A DNA stretch of 17,985 nt from an uncultured Fretibacterium sp. (lineage in GTDB: Bacteria > Synergistota > Synergistia > Synergistales > Aminobacteriaceae): positions 1 through 17,985 of the forward strand of contig CALBPU010000143.1 in the NCBI GenBank assembly GCA_937899395.1, written 5' to 3'. Position numbers and translations under genes: made by a program. Shown here piece by piece: positions 7,887 to 15,481 of this stretch. The stretch's first letter is position 1. Each line of letters begins with the position of its first letter. The notes below the pieces were generated by a model. The model ran no database searches. It saw only the letters and a program-made list of their open reading frames with translations, and had not been told where the DNA came from.

Positions 7887-8137
7887 TTTTTGTATACATC
7901 ACCGCGTGTATCTAACGAACGAATAAATATAAATTTTTCATCGTTATTTATGTCCATTATTAAACGCCATTTTCCAACTCTCAGACGATGATACGGTTGA
8001 CCAAGCAACGGTTTTATGTCTAGTAATTCATATCCATTTTCCAACTGACGAATTGCTTGTACTATCCTTGTTCTGTCTGGATTAGGTATTCGCTCCAGCC
8101 TACGCCTGACATTTTTACCTGCGATTACAGTCCACAT
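7883..8137 (-). CDS. RelE/ParE-family toxin
   Basis: This is an 84-residue protein with the RelE/ParE fold pattern: an N-terminal strand, two helices rich in Arg, and a C-terminal block, Tyr-His-Arg-Leu-Arg-Val-Gly-Lys-Trp-Arg (49-58), then Phe-Ile-Arg-Ser-Leu-Asp-Thr-Arg-Gly-Asp-Val-Tyr (71-82). Arg51, Arg53, Arg58, Arg78 and Tyr82 are typical of the family and look intact, so there is no sign of decay. Members are either ribosome-dependent mRNA endonucleases (RelE) or gyrase poisons (ParE); this sequence alone does not decide. The putative antitoxin gene ends 10 bases upstream, and GAGG precedes the ATG at about 8 bases. Its TGA overlaps the lptC ATG. Confidence 0.82.
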   Translation of the reverse strand: MWTVIAGKNVRRRLERIPNPDRTRIVQAIRQLENGYELLDIKPLLGQPYHRLRVGKWRLIMDINNDEKFIFIRSLDTRGDVYKK

Positions 8138-8147
8138 TTTATATCCT

Positions 8148-8396
8148 CTACAGTCCTGCTAATAATTGTTCTAAAGTTAAAAATTCGCCCTTCTCAAAAT
8201 CTTTACGACTTTCCTCTAATTGAGCCTCTTCTTCAGGTGTTAAAGGTGCGTCCGCCCAACTGTCATCATTGTAATCGTACTCTCTTAAGAGCCTTAACCC
8301 TTTTGCAAGTCTCGCAAGCTCTGAAAGTTCTTCCGTCGTCAGCAACGGCAACTCCATATCAAGAGCTGTATTTCCTGTCGTATATCTTTCTGTCAT
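8148..8396 (-). CDS. Antitoxin of the RelE-like toxin (RelB/Phd-like C-terminus)
   Basis: This is an 82-residue acidic protein directly upstream of the toxin, the usual antitoxin-first order. Residues about 51-79 (Pro-Leu-Thr-Pro-Glu-Glu-Glu, then a Glu-rich helix and Phe-Leu-Thr-Leu-Glu-Gln-Leu) match the toxin-binding tail seen in antitoxins of RelE-type toxins. The N-terminal half is less typical, with no clear ribbon-helix-helix signature, so DNA binding and autoregulation are uncertain. An AAGGAG (8406-8411) 9 bases before the ATG lies inside the end of the exporter gene, and only one base separates the two genes. No separate promoter is evident, so transcription from the long operon is likely. 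Confidence 0.75.
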   Translation of the reverse strand: MTERYTTGNTALDMELPLLTTEELSELARLAKGLRLLREYDYNDDSWADAPLTPEEEAQLEESRKDFEKGEFLTLEQLLAGL

Positions 8397-8397
8397 T

Positions 8398-9669
8398 TTA
8401 TTTCTCTCCTTCGCTTAAACTTAAATTAAAATTTTTTGCCCTGTAAACATTTTTGCGTATGTGGTGCGATACCGCTGAACTTAATACAAACCCTATGCTC
8501 AATCCTGAAAGCGATAATAAACAATTTATTCCGTTTGTCTCAACTATATTATGACTACCGGCATACAGACCTGCTATTGCGTAAAAAAATAAGTCTCCGG
8601 GAATTAACGGGATTATTGAAGGATATACAAAATATGTTGAAGGCTGTTTACGTTTTACCGCCCAAAAATCAGCGTATAATGCCGCAACTAACGCTGAAAT
8701 TGTCATGAATAACAACCTGTTCGGAACTACGGGTGTTAATAACACCAATGAAATTCTCGTTAATGCCCCTCCAAGTCCTGCTAACCATAAATCTTTCGGA
8801 GGAATTTTGAATACTGCTCCGAAACCTATTGATGCTATAAATGATAATACCACAAGCAAAGACGGGTCTAACGAAACTGCTTCACCGGTTTTAATCATCG
8901 CAAATCCTCCCGAAGTTACCATTGCTACAAAAATTCCCATTGCCAACGCCATAGTCTCTATGAAAATTTTCAACATCTGCAAAATTCCGTTAATCTCATG
9001 TCCGCACAAAAGATTTCTCATAGCATTAACTAACGGTATACCGGGAATTACAATCATCGAAACCGTTATTAAAATCGCCGCTAAATTACTTCCAACTCCG
9101 GTATAAACAAAAAATATCGCCGCTGATGTTGCTATCCACATCGTTAAAGCATTAATTACAAGCCTGTCTAAACCGCTGTGTTCAAATGCAGTCATCAAAA
9201 AATGTATCAACGCCGTTACAACCGCTACAGCAATCAAATCATTGAAACTTCCTCCGAACATGAAACTTAAACATGACATCGAAACTATACGGGCAATTAA
9301 TACAATCCAATCGCTATAATCTCTCACCTGCATTGCTCTTGATAACATTTGATTAAGAACTTTAGGATTCGGAGTTATTTCAGCGATTTTATAAGAGAGT
9401 TGATTAAGGCTTCTGAGACGCTCTAAATTAATTCCGGCAGCAGGGATTGAGGCTTGCCTCGAAGCGTAATTGCCTTCAGAATCGTAAGCACTTAACGAAA
9501 TATGAGTACTCAACAAATAAACGCTAACATCTTTCAAACCGTAAGACTTGCAAATAAATTCGTTCGCTAAATGAACTCTCTCAAGATTTGCGCCGCTGAT
9601 TACCATATTACGGCTTAAACTCACGCAAAACTCTAAAATTTCTTCGATATATTTTTTTTCGTGTTCCAT
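8398..9669 (-). CDS. ThrE-family threonine/serine exporter (fused ThrE and ThrE_2 domains)
   Basis: This is a 423-residue inner-membrane protein. Residues about 1-125 form the soluble N-terminal part of the ThrE domain (Ser-Gly-Ala-Asn-Leu-Glu-Arg). About ten hydrophobic helices follow. The signatures Val-Ile-Pro-Gly-Ile-Pro-Leu-Val-Asn-Ala and Tyr-Pro-Ser-Ile-Ile-Pro-Leu-Ile-Pro-Gly-Asp mark the ends of the two halves, which some bacteria encode separately (YjjP/YjjB). Family members export threonine and serine, and in the YjjPB case succinate, driven by ion gradients. The frame is open to an ATG at 9699, but AAGGAG (9677-9682) sits 7 bases before the ATG at 9669, which also removes overlap with the upstream gene. 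An exporter fits a peptide-fermenting cell; the actual substrate is unproven. Confidence 0.83.
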   Translation of the reverse strand: MEHEKKYIEEILEFCVSLSRNMVISGANLERVHLANEFICKSYGLKDVSVYLLSTHISLSAYDSEGNYASRQASIPAAGINLERLRSLNQLSYKIAEITPNPKVLNQMLSRAMQVRDYSDWIVLIARIVSMSCLSFMFGGSFNDLIAVAVVTALIHFLMTAFEHSGLDRLVINALTMWIATSAAIFFVYTGVGSNLAAILITVSMIVIPGIPLVNAMRNLLCGHEINGILQMLKIFIETMALAMGIFVAMVTSGGFAMIKTGEAVSLDPSLLVVLSFIASIGFGAVFKIPPKDLWLAGLGGALTRISLVLLTPVVPNRLLFMTISALVAALYADFWAVKRKQPSTYFVYPSIIPLIPGDLFFYAIAGLYAGSHNIVETNGINCLLSLSGLSIGFVLSSAVSHHIRKNVYRAKNFNLSLSEGEK

Positions 9670-9676
9670 ATTTTTG

Positions 9677-9682
9677 CTCCTT
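9677..9682 (-). promoter_or_regulatory. Ribosome binding site fixing the exporter start at 9669
   Basis: AAGGAG on the minus strand, 7 bases before the ATG at 9669. It overlaps the stop codon of the preceding gene (9681-9683), as expected for coupled translation. Confidence 0.7.
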
Positions 9683-10829
9683 ACCAAATAATTTTCCATG
9701 CCCCGCCTTCACGGGTTATTCCTAGTGTACGTGTTGAAACGGACTTGAAGACTAAAGTTTTATGTGTTGTAATAATTTTCGCCCGCTCTTCACCTACCCA
9801 ATCAATCCTGTAATCGCTTTTAAGCCCTGCTCTGATGTCAGATGCTTTTGAAACCTCCTTAGCAAAATTTTCACGTGAAATAACTTTTTTTGACGTGTCC
9901 GATAACATTTCGTACATTTCAAAAGGAGAATTATCAGCCCACAGCATTAAAAATTTCCTCAAAACTGTTTCTCGGCTTGTATAAGCATTATCAATATTTG
10001 AAGGTCGTGAAGTCTTAACCGTCGTGTCAATTTTTTGCGAAGGGACATTATTATTTTTAACGGACTTCACAAAATCTTCCATGTCGCTCGATGTATCTTG
10101 AAATAAAGGCTGAATCGGCTTCGGAGGGATCATCGGAGGCGGAGGCGGTTCAGGTTCTTTAACAGGTTCAGGCTTTTTCTTGGGTTGTCTTTTGGGTAAA
10201 TTTACAACAACGACTTCGGGTTTTTTTTCCTCTTTAACAGGTGCAGGAGTTTCAGTTTGAGTGAACGAAAAAATTCGCTCGCTTCTTCCCATTCCTTTTA
10301 ACCCGATAACATAGTCCTTGTTAATCTGTTTTGGAAAAAATACAAGCCCCTGAACAACTCCGGCAGCAGGATTATCAAGCGACGAATCATATTTTAAGGG
10401 TTTAATTCGTTCCCCTGATGAAGATAGTAACGAAATATTTTCATTAACGGGCGATAAATTTATCGGTCTGTTGCCAAATGAATATACACTAACTAAAAAC
10501 GTCTCTGAATTATCAAGTCTTAAATCCGAAATGAAATTTTTTCTGAAACGTTCACGTTCGGCATCACTCATTCCTGCTCTTATTGCTTCAGCTTCAACCC
10601 ATGAGTCCGTTAACTCTTCAGGATAATTTACAATCCATACAAAACAATCCTGTCCCCAATGAGTTGAAGTTCGGCGTTCTAAAATTTTTATTGTTTCATC
10701 GTATGGATTTGTTTCAGCTGAAAAGGCAGAGGAACCAAAAAAATTACCCGCTAATAAAATCATAACGGGTAACAAAATAATTCGCTTAATTAACTTGCTG
10801 TTCAGGGGGAAGCTCAAAATCTCCGCCAC
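9681..10829 (-). CDS. Exported protein of unknown function, Pro-rich linker and NTF2-like C-terminal domain
   Basis: I do not recognise this family. The product is about 382 residues. The chosen start is GTG at 10829, because AGGAGG (10838-10843) lies 8 bases upstream; the GTG at 10838 overlaps that site and is unlikely. A basic N-region and hydrophobic core (about 13-38, ending Ala-Phe-Ser-Ala) form a signal peptide. Residues about 40-190 are a folded domain with several beta-strands. Residues about 194-243 are a Pro/Lys/Glu-rich linker with a run of six prolines, which could span part of the periplasm. The last 98 residues look like a small alpha+beta NTF2-like domain ending in Trp-Lys-Ile-Ile-Trp. 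It overlaps the upstream gene by 44 bases and precedes the exporter, so it is translated with its neighbours. Function not assignable. Confidence 0.7.
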   Translation of the reverse strand: MAEILSFPLNSKLIKRIILLPVMILLAGNFFGSSAFSAETNPYDETIKILERRTSTHWGQDCFVWIVNYPEELTDSWVEAEAIRAGMSDAERERFRKNFISDLRLDNSETFLVSVYSFGNRPINLSPVNENISLLSSSGERIKPLKYDSSLDNPAAGVVQGLVFFPKQINKDYVIGLKGMGRSERIFSFTQTETPAPVKEEKKPEVVVVNLPKRQPKKKPEPVKEPEPPPPPMIPPKPIQPLFQDTSSDMEDFVKSVKNNNVPSQKIDTTVKTSRPSNIDNAYTSRETVLRKFLMLWADNSPFEMYEMLSDTSKKVISRENFAKEVSKASDIRAGLKSDYRIDWVGEERAKIITTHKTLVFKSVSTRTLGITREGGAWKIIW

Positions 10830-11970
10830 CTGTACCACCTCCTACATATCCTGAATTTGTTGGTTCACCGTAAGCATTCCTGTTAAAAACATCTCGTTTT
10901 ATTATCGTATCTCTGTTAGGGTTATAATCCTCTGTTGATTGCGATGAATTTGACGAATTATCCTGAGGTGCTGAAGTCGTGTTTGAAGCAGTCTGCAAAC
11001 TTATCGGAATCGGATAAGACGACACCACACAATCTCCTGAAGTTTCCAAGAACGTTACTGAACCGGCAGCAATTTTTATCGAGTTACCTCGAATAAATAC
11101 ACCGCTTACTAATCCTAAAGGCCCTAACAACGCAGCACCAGCAATACTCACAGCACCTGCTCCAACTATTGCACCCTCTCCTCTGTCTCCTGCCTTACGA
11201 GCTTCTTTAATCGCCTTTTGTGAAGCATCTCCGATATATACAAGAGGTCTTTGAGGCCCTAAAGGTTTTAATTCTTCAAACGATAATCTCACTTCACCGG
11301 GAACACCGAACATTCTGGGACGTTTAACTTCTCTGACCTGAGTTATTAATAGTGAACCTGCGGGAGCTACAAGACATTGATTTACGATTAAATCGCTTGT
11401 TAATTCAAGTCTGACAAAATCTCCGGCTTTTGAAATCGCAGGGCTTAATTCGTCCATAAAGCGGAATTTCATGACGGTATTTCCCGGTAAATTTACAGGA
11501 ACAGAAGTTACGGGATCCATGATTAAGGTTGCCAATAAACTTTCAACTCTCATTACGATAGGATTACCGTTTCGTGAAGCTCCGGTTAAATTTACTTCGA
11601 GGTCTTCAAGCCTTTTTGAGGCTGCTTCAGAGGCTCTTATTTTTTTGTCAACAACCCATTCAGCAACTCCGAGCTTAAAAATCATAGAGGGCTGTTCGTC
11701 AGTTCCTGTTTCGAGGAAATTCAATATAGCTGCGTGTCGTTCAGCGATTGTTCCGGGTAAACTCCTTCCGAATAAATCCTCCTCAACTTTTGAAAGACGC
11801 TCAATAAGTCCTCCTTTAGCAACATAACCGTAAATAATTTTTTCGATCTGTTCCATCATTTGACGAGATGAACCGCCGTTTAAGTCAGGATCAGGCACGG
11901 CCTCTGAAGCAATACAGACCGACGAAATTAATAAAAACGAAATCATTAAAAATATTTTTACAGCCCTCAT
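10786..11970 (-). CDS. Exported protein of unknown function with glycine-rich hydrophobic segment
   Basis: This is a 394-residue protein with a clear signal peptide (about 1-21). Residues about 36-90 form a helical region with the pattern Gly-Gly-Leu-Ile-Glu-Arg-Leu, Glu-Glu-Asp-Leu-Phe-Gly-Arg, Leu-Pro-Gly-Thr-Ile-Ala-Glu-Arg, and a second helical stretch with a Val-Glu-x-Leu motif follows (about 115-150). Residues about 180-310 look like a beta-barrel-like domain (Gly-Asp-Phe-Val-Arg-Leu, Ala-Pro-Ala-Gly-Ser) interrupted by a Gly/Ala-rich hydrophobic stretch (266-293), perhaps a glycine zipper. The tail is low complexity (Ser/Asn, then Gly-rich). AGGAGG (11982-11987) lies 11 bases before the ATG and abuts the end of pyrG. 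I do not recognise the family; the neighbours suggest an envelope role. Confidence 0.72.
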   Translation of the reverse strand: MRAVKIFLMISFLLISSVCIASEAVPDPDLNGGSSRQMMEQIEKIIYGYVAKGGLIERLSKVEEDLFGRSLPGTIAERHAAILNFLETGTDEQPSMIFKLGVAEWVVDKKIRASEAASKRLEDLEVNLTGASRNGNPIVMRVESLLATLIMDPVTSVPVNLPGNTVMKFRFMDELSPAISKAGDFVRLELTSDLIVNQCLVAPAGSLLITQVREVKRPRMFGVPGEVRLSFEELKPLGPQRPLVYIGDASQKAIKEARKAGDRGEGAIVGAGAVSIAGAALLGPLGLVSGVFIRGNSIKIAAGSVTFLETSGDCVVSSYPIPISLQTASNTTSAPQDNSSNSSQSTEDYNPNRDTIIKRDVFNRNAYGEPTNSGYVGGGTGGGDFELPPEQQVN

Positions 11971-11988
11971 AAAAATTTAAGCCTCCTT

Positions 11989-13599
11989 TTATTTGTTTTT
12001 GTTTTTCATGTATTCCGCAGCAGCGTTGATAAAACCGTCGAATAACGGGTGAGGTCTCACGGGTCTTGATTTTAATTCACCGTGAAACTGTCCTCCGACA
12101 TACCATTTATTTTCAGGCAATTCAACAATTTCAACAAGGTCTCTTTCGGTACAAACGCCCGAAATCTTTAACCCTGCTTTCTCTAATCTTTCACGATAAG
12201 CATTATTAAATTCGTAACGATGCCTATGACGCTCGCTAATTCGTGAAACTCCGTATGCTTCCGCCGCTTTTGTTCCCTCGACTAAATCACAGGGATATGC
12301 GCCTAATCTCATTGTTCCGCCTAAATCCTTCAAATTTTCCTGCTCTTCCATTAAGTGAATTACAGGGTGAAGAGTAGAGGGGTTCATTTCTTTGCTGTGA
12401 GCATCATGAAGTTTACAAACGTTTCGGGCAAATTCAACAACCATCATTTGCATTCCTAAACATATTCCGAGAAGGGGAATATCATTTTCACGGGCATATT
12501 TTGCGGCATTAATCATTCCTTCAACACCGCGCTTTCCAAAACCTCCGGGAATTAAAATTCCGTCAGCAAATTTCAAAACCTCTTCAGGGCTTTCAGTCTC
12601 TAACATTTCAGACTCAACCGAAACGATATTAACTCTTACATTATGAGCAATGCCTGCATGATGAAGAGCTTCGACAACGCTTAAATAAGCGTCCTTATGC
12701 TGGACATATTTGCCGACAAGAGCAATTTTAACTTCTTCGGGAGGGTTAATGTACCTGTCAACAATTCTGTACCAGTCATTAAGATCCGGCTCATTTTCAT
12801 AAGGAAGCCCTAAATATTTCAGGATTAAATCATCAAGACCCTGTTTATGTAAACTCACAGGGACATTGTAAATTGTTTTCTCGTCCTTAACTTCTATAAC
12901 AGCTTCGGGAGGTACGTTACAGAAGAGAGCGATTTTGTTTTTCATATCCTGATCCATTGAATGGCTCGTTCGGCATACAAGCATGTTAGGCAAAATTCCA
13001 ATTCGCCTTAATTCCTGTACGCTGTGCTGAGTTGGTTTAGTCTTTAATTCTTTAGCTGCTTCAAGATAAGGAATTAATGTTACATGACAATAAACGACAT
13101 TTTCACGTCCGACACGTACAGACATCTGACGTATAGCTTCCAAGAAAGGCTGGCCTTCTATATCACCGACTGTTCCGCCGATTTCAACTATGAGAACGTC
13201 AAGCCCCTTTGAAGCACTGATTATACGTTCCTGAATATCGTTAGTAATGTGGGGGATAACTTGAACTGTTCCTCCAAGATAATCCCCTCTGCGTTCCTTT
13301 TTAATCACACTCGAATAAATTTTTCCTGTTGTGATTGAATTTTTTTCGCTCAAAGTCTCGTCTATAAATCTCTCGTAATGCCCTAAATCCAAATCCGTTT
13401 CGGCTCCGTCATCTGTAACAAAAACTTCACCGTGCTGAAACGGGTTCATAGTTCCTGCGTCGACGTTAAGATACGGGTCGATTTTTAATATCGAAACTTT
13501 GAGACCTCGTTTTTTCAAGAGAGTTCCGATCGAACCTGCCGTAATTCCCTTGCCTAATGACGATACAACACCGCCGGTAATAAATACAAATTTTGCCAT
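11989..13599 (-). CDS. pyrG: CTP synthase
   Basis: This 536-residue enzyme aminates UTP to CTP with ATP and glutamine. The N-terminal synthase domain starts with Phe-Ile-Thr-Gly-Gly-Val-Val-Ser-Ser-Leu-Gly-Lys-Gly (P-loop) and contains Asp-Pro-Tyr-Leu-Asn-Val-Asp-Ala-Gly-Thr-Met (41-51) and Glu-Ile-Gly-Gly-Thr-Val-Gly-Asp-Ile-Glu (139-148). The C-terminal class I glutaminase domain has the nucleophile Cys380 in Gly-Ile-Cys-Leu-Gly-Met-Gln, and His506 and Glu508. The usual Pro between the last two is Gly507 here. Length is normal. The gene begins one base after the stop of the LysM/M23 gene with only a weak GAG-type ribosome site inside it, so coupling is likely. It is a housekeeping gene embedded among envelope genes. 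Confidence 0.96.
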   Translation of the reverse strand: MAKFVFITGGVVSSLGKGITAGSIGTLLKKRGLKVSILKIDPYLNVDAGTMNPFQHGEVFVTDDGAETDLDLGHYERFIDETLSEKNSITTGKIYSSVIKKERRGDYLGGTVQVIPHITNDIQERIISASKGLDVLIVEIGGTVGDIEGQPFLEAIRQMSVRVGRENVVYCHVTLIPYLEAAKELKTKPTQHSVQELRRIGILPNMLVCRTSHSMDQDMKNKIALFCNVPPEAVIEVKDEKTIYNVPVSLHKQGLDDLILKYLGLPYENEPDLNDWYRIVDRYINPPEEVKIALVGKYVQHKDAYLSVVEALHHAGIAHNVRVNIVSVESEMLETESPEEVLKFADGILIPGGFGKRGVEGMINAAKYARENDIPLLGICLGMQMMVVEFARNVCKLHDAHSKEMNPSTLHPVIHLMEEQENLKDLGGTMRLGAYPCDLVEGTKAAEAYGVSRISERHRHRYEFNNAYRERLEKAGLKISGVCTERDLVEIVELPENKWYVGGQFHGELKSRPVRPHPLFDGFINAAAEYMKNKNK

Positions 13600-13600
13600 T

Positions 13601-15250
13601 TTATCTGCTCAGGTACTTAATCGGATTAACTGGGCTGTTGCCGTTGCGGACTTCAAAATGAAGGTGCGGGCCTGTTGAACGTCCTGTTGTGCCGATTTTA
13701 GCTATAAGCTGACCTGATGATACACTTGCTCCCTTTCCTGCTAATAATGCGCTGCAATGAGCGTATAAAGTTGATTGACCGTTTGAATGCTCAACTACCA
13801 AAACTTTTCCGTAGCCTCCCATCCAACCGGAATAAATAACTCTTCCTGAACCTGCTGCTTTAATGGGATCATTCCTGTTGGCTTTGATGTCAATACCTGT
13901 ATGGAAGTCCCTGCGCTTTGTAATAGGATGCTGTCTCCAACCGAACGGGCTGTTAATTCTTCCCATAATCGGCCATCTGAAACCGCCGGAATGTTTAACT
14001 GCCACTTCACCTTTTTCGAGTTTAACCGTTTTAGAGTTCTTCTCATTCTTAGGTACTTTGTCATTCTTAGCTACTGTCTTGGAATTTTTCGAAGCCGGAG
14101 CAGCCTTTTTAGTTTCAGCGACTTTTACAGGCTCACTATGTTCCATAACAGCTTCAGTTTTTGCACCGGGTAAAAATATTTCGCTGCCTGTTTTCAATGA
14201 CGCTATATCGATTTCAGCATTAACCTGACGAATTTTATTCATGCTGACACCGTAACGTTTTGCGACTTTCTCAATAACATCATCTTTCTTCATAACGTAA
14301 AAAATTCCGTCCTGATTAGGTATTCGCAATACAGTTCCCGGTCTGAGCCTTGCTGAAGTTCCGTTTAACGGGTTGCTGCCGACAAGAGTATCAAGTTCAA
14401 TGTTCTGGGTATTTGAAATTGACCATAACGAATCGCCCTGAGCAACTGTATACTTTTTAGTCTTAATCGGTTCAACCTTTTCATTTTTCGCTGCAAGCCT
14501 CATTTGACGGGTGCGAACTTCGTCTAAAGTGTCCTCGATTTTTCCTGAATCATTTGGAATAAGTAAGAGTTGATTTTCTGAAAGTTTATTAGCGTCTTTA
14601 AGTCCGTTAGCTCTTAAAATATCAGCGGCTGTAATATTTCCGTGAGCTAAAGCAATGTCCGAAAGTGTTTCGCCGTTTTTGACGATATGTTCACGCCAAA
14701 TTGCGCCATTTTCGGTTAATAAGACAGGCTGTTCGGGTTTCTGTTTCATTTCGAGAGTGCTTACTTCGGTTTCAATGAAATCTGCATCATCTTCATCTTC
14801 CGGCAAAGGAATTTCTGTTCCTTTATCATAAGCGGTTAATTGAATGCTCTCATAATCCGATAAATATTTTGGAACAGGGCCGAACTCTTCCATTATGTTA
14901 TCTCTTGCCTGAGCATAAAGTTCTTCGCTGTTTTGAGCAAAGGCATCGAAATTTTCAAGTTCTGTTACTTCGACTTTCAATAATCCGACAGTAACAAAAT
15001 TTTCGTCCCTTTCATTTTCGCCCCAAGCAGCATTAACCCCTGTATCAGGCGAAAAACTGAAATGCCCTGCCGACATCATCAGAAACGACGTAAGACCGAA
15101 TGTCAGACATACAACCAAACCAAATCCCCAACAAAAAGCCAATGAAACCCCTGAGTGTTTCTTCTTGCGCTGAGTCTTTACTACCCTGTTACGGTTGTTA
15201 TAACGAGGGTCGTAAAAGACATCACACGCTCTACCACGATTAGCGTTCAA
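13601..15250 (-). CDS. Membrane-anchored LysM / M23 peptidoglycan endopeptidase
   Basis: This is a 549-residue peptidoglycan hydrolase of the NlpD/MepM-like layout. A basic cytoplasmic N-terminus and one transmembrane helix (about 36-60) anchor it in the inner membrane. An acidic stalk (about 80-180) precedes three LysM modules (187-232, 265-311, and a diverged one at 316-361) that bind glycan. A Lys/Ala-rich linker leads to a complete M23 domain with His450 and Asp454 (His-Thr-Gly-Ile-Asp), His498 (Tyr-Ala-His) and His529/His531 (Pro-His-Leu-His-Phe-Glu), so it should be an active zinc endopeptidase, unlike NlpD. It starts with TTG: GGGAGG (15259-15264) is 8 bases upstream, and the next in-frame Met codon lies inside the helix. 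First gene of the long minus-strand cluster, behind a good promoter. Confidence 0.9.
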   Translation of the reverse strand: MNANRGRACDVFYDPRYNNRNRVVKTQRKKKHSGVSLAFCWGFGLVVCLTFGLTSFLMMSAGHFSFSPDTGVNAAWGENERDENFVTVGLLKVEVTELENFDAFAQNSEELYAQARDNIMEEFGPVPKYLSDYESIQLTAYDKGTEIPLPEDEDDADFIETEVSTLEMKQKPEQPVLLTENGAIWREHIVKNGETLSDIALAHGNITAADILRANGLKDANKLSENQLLLIPNDSGKIEDTLDEVRTRQMRLAAKNEKVEPIKTKKYTVAQGDSLWSISNTQNIELDTLVGSNPLNGTSARLRPGTVLRIPNQDGIFYVMKKDDVIEKVAKRYGVSMNKIRQVNAEIDIASLKTGSEIFLPGAKTEAVMEHSEPVKVAETKKAAPASKNSKTVAKNDKVPKNEKNSKTVKLEKGEVAVKHSGGFRWPIMGRINSPFGWRQHPITKRRDFHTGIDIKANRNDPIKAAGSGRVIYSGWMGGYGKVLVVEHSNGQSTLYAHCSALLAGKGASVSSGQLIAKIGTTGRSTGPHLHFEVRNGNSPVNPIKYLSR

Positions 15251-15258
15251 AAAAAATT

Positions 15259-15264
15259 CCTCCC
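15259..15264 (-). promoter_or_regulatory. Ribosome binding site fixing a TTG start at 15250
   Basis: GGGAGG on the minus strand, 8 bases before TTG (15248-15250). It decides the start of the LysM/M23 gene, which has no suitable ATG. Confidence 0.7.
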
Positions 15265-15358
15265 GACCTTATGCGCAATTATATTGAACAAAAATAAATT
15301 ACGACATGCTATAAATTTTGACCTTCCATAAATATATATATTATTTTGGCTGGTAAGC

Positions 15359-15387
15359 ATTATAGCATAGATAAAATATCATGTAAA
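15359..15387 (-). promoter_or_regulatory. Sigma-70-type promoter of the long minus-strand operon
   Basis: On the minus strand, TTTACA (15382-15387) and TATAAT (15359-15364) are 17 bases apart, and a TG one base before the -10 makes it an extended -10 promoter. It would start transcription near 15352 and give a leader of about 100 bases before the LysM/M23 gene. A second TATAAT at 15278-15283 and a third at 15446-15451 lack a convincing -35. The rest of 15251-15481 is AT-rich with no gene that I can support. Confidence 0.7.
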
Positions 15388-15481
15388 ATACTTATGCAAC
15401 TCTGAAAAAACCATAAAACATCAATAACCTTATCAATTTTTGGCTATTATAACACAGCTAAAATTCAGGTATTCAGCATAT

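Noticed and set aside
8705..9106. Plus-strand open frame of 133 codons opposite the exporter gene
   Set aside because: It is the antisense of a strongly recognised membrane protein; composition and lack of a ribosome site fit a shadow frame.
13863..14228. Plus-strand open frame of 121 codons opposite the LysM/M23 gene
   Set aside because: Shadow of a well-supported gene on the other strand, with no start signal of its own.
15320..15345. AT dinucleotide run in the leader of the long operon
   Set aside because: Short low-complexity sequence without a supported fold or riboswitch core.
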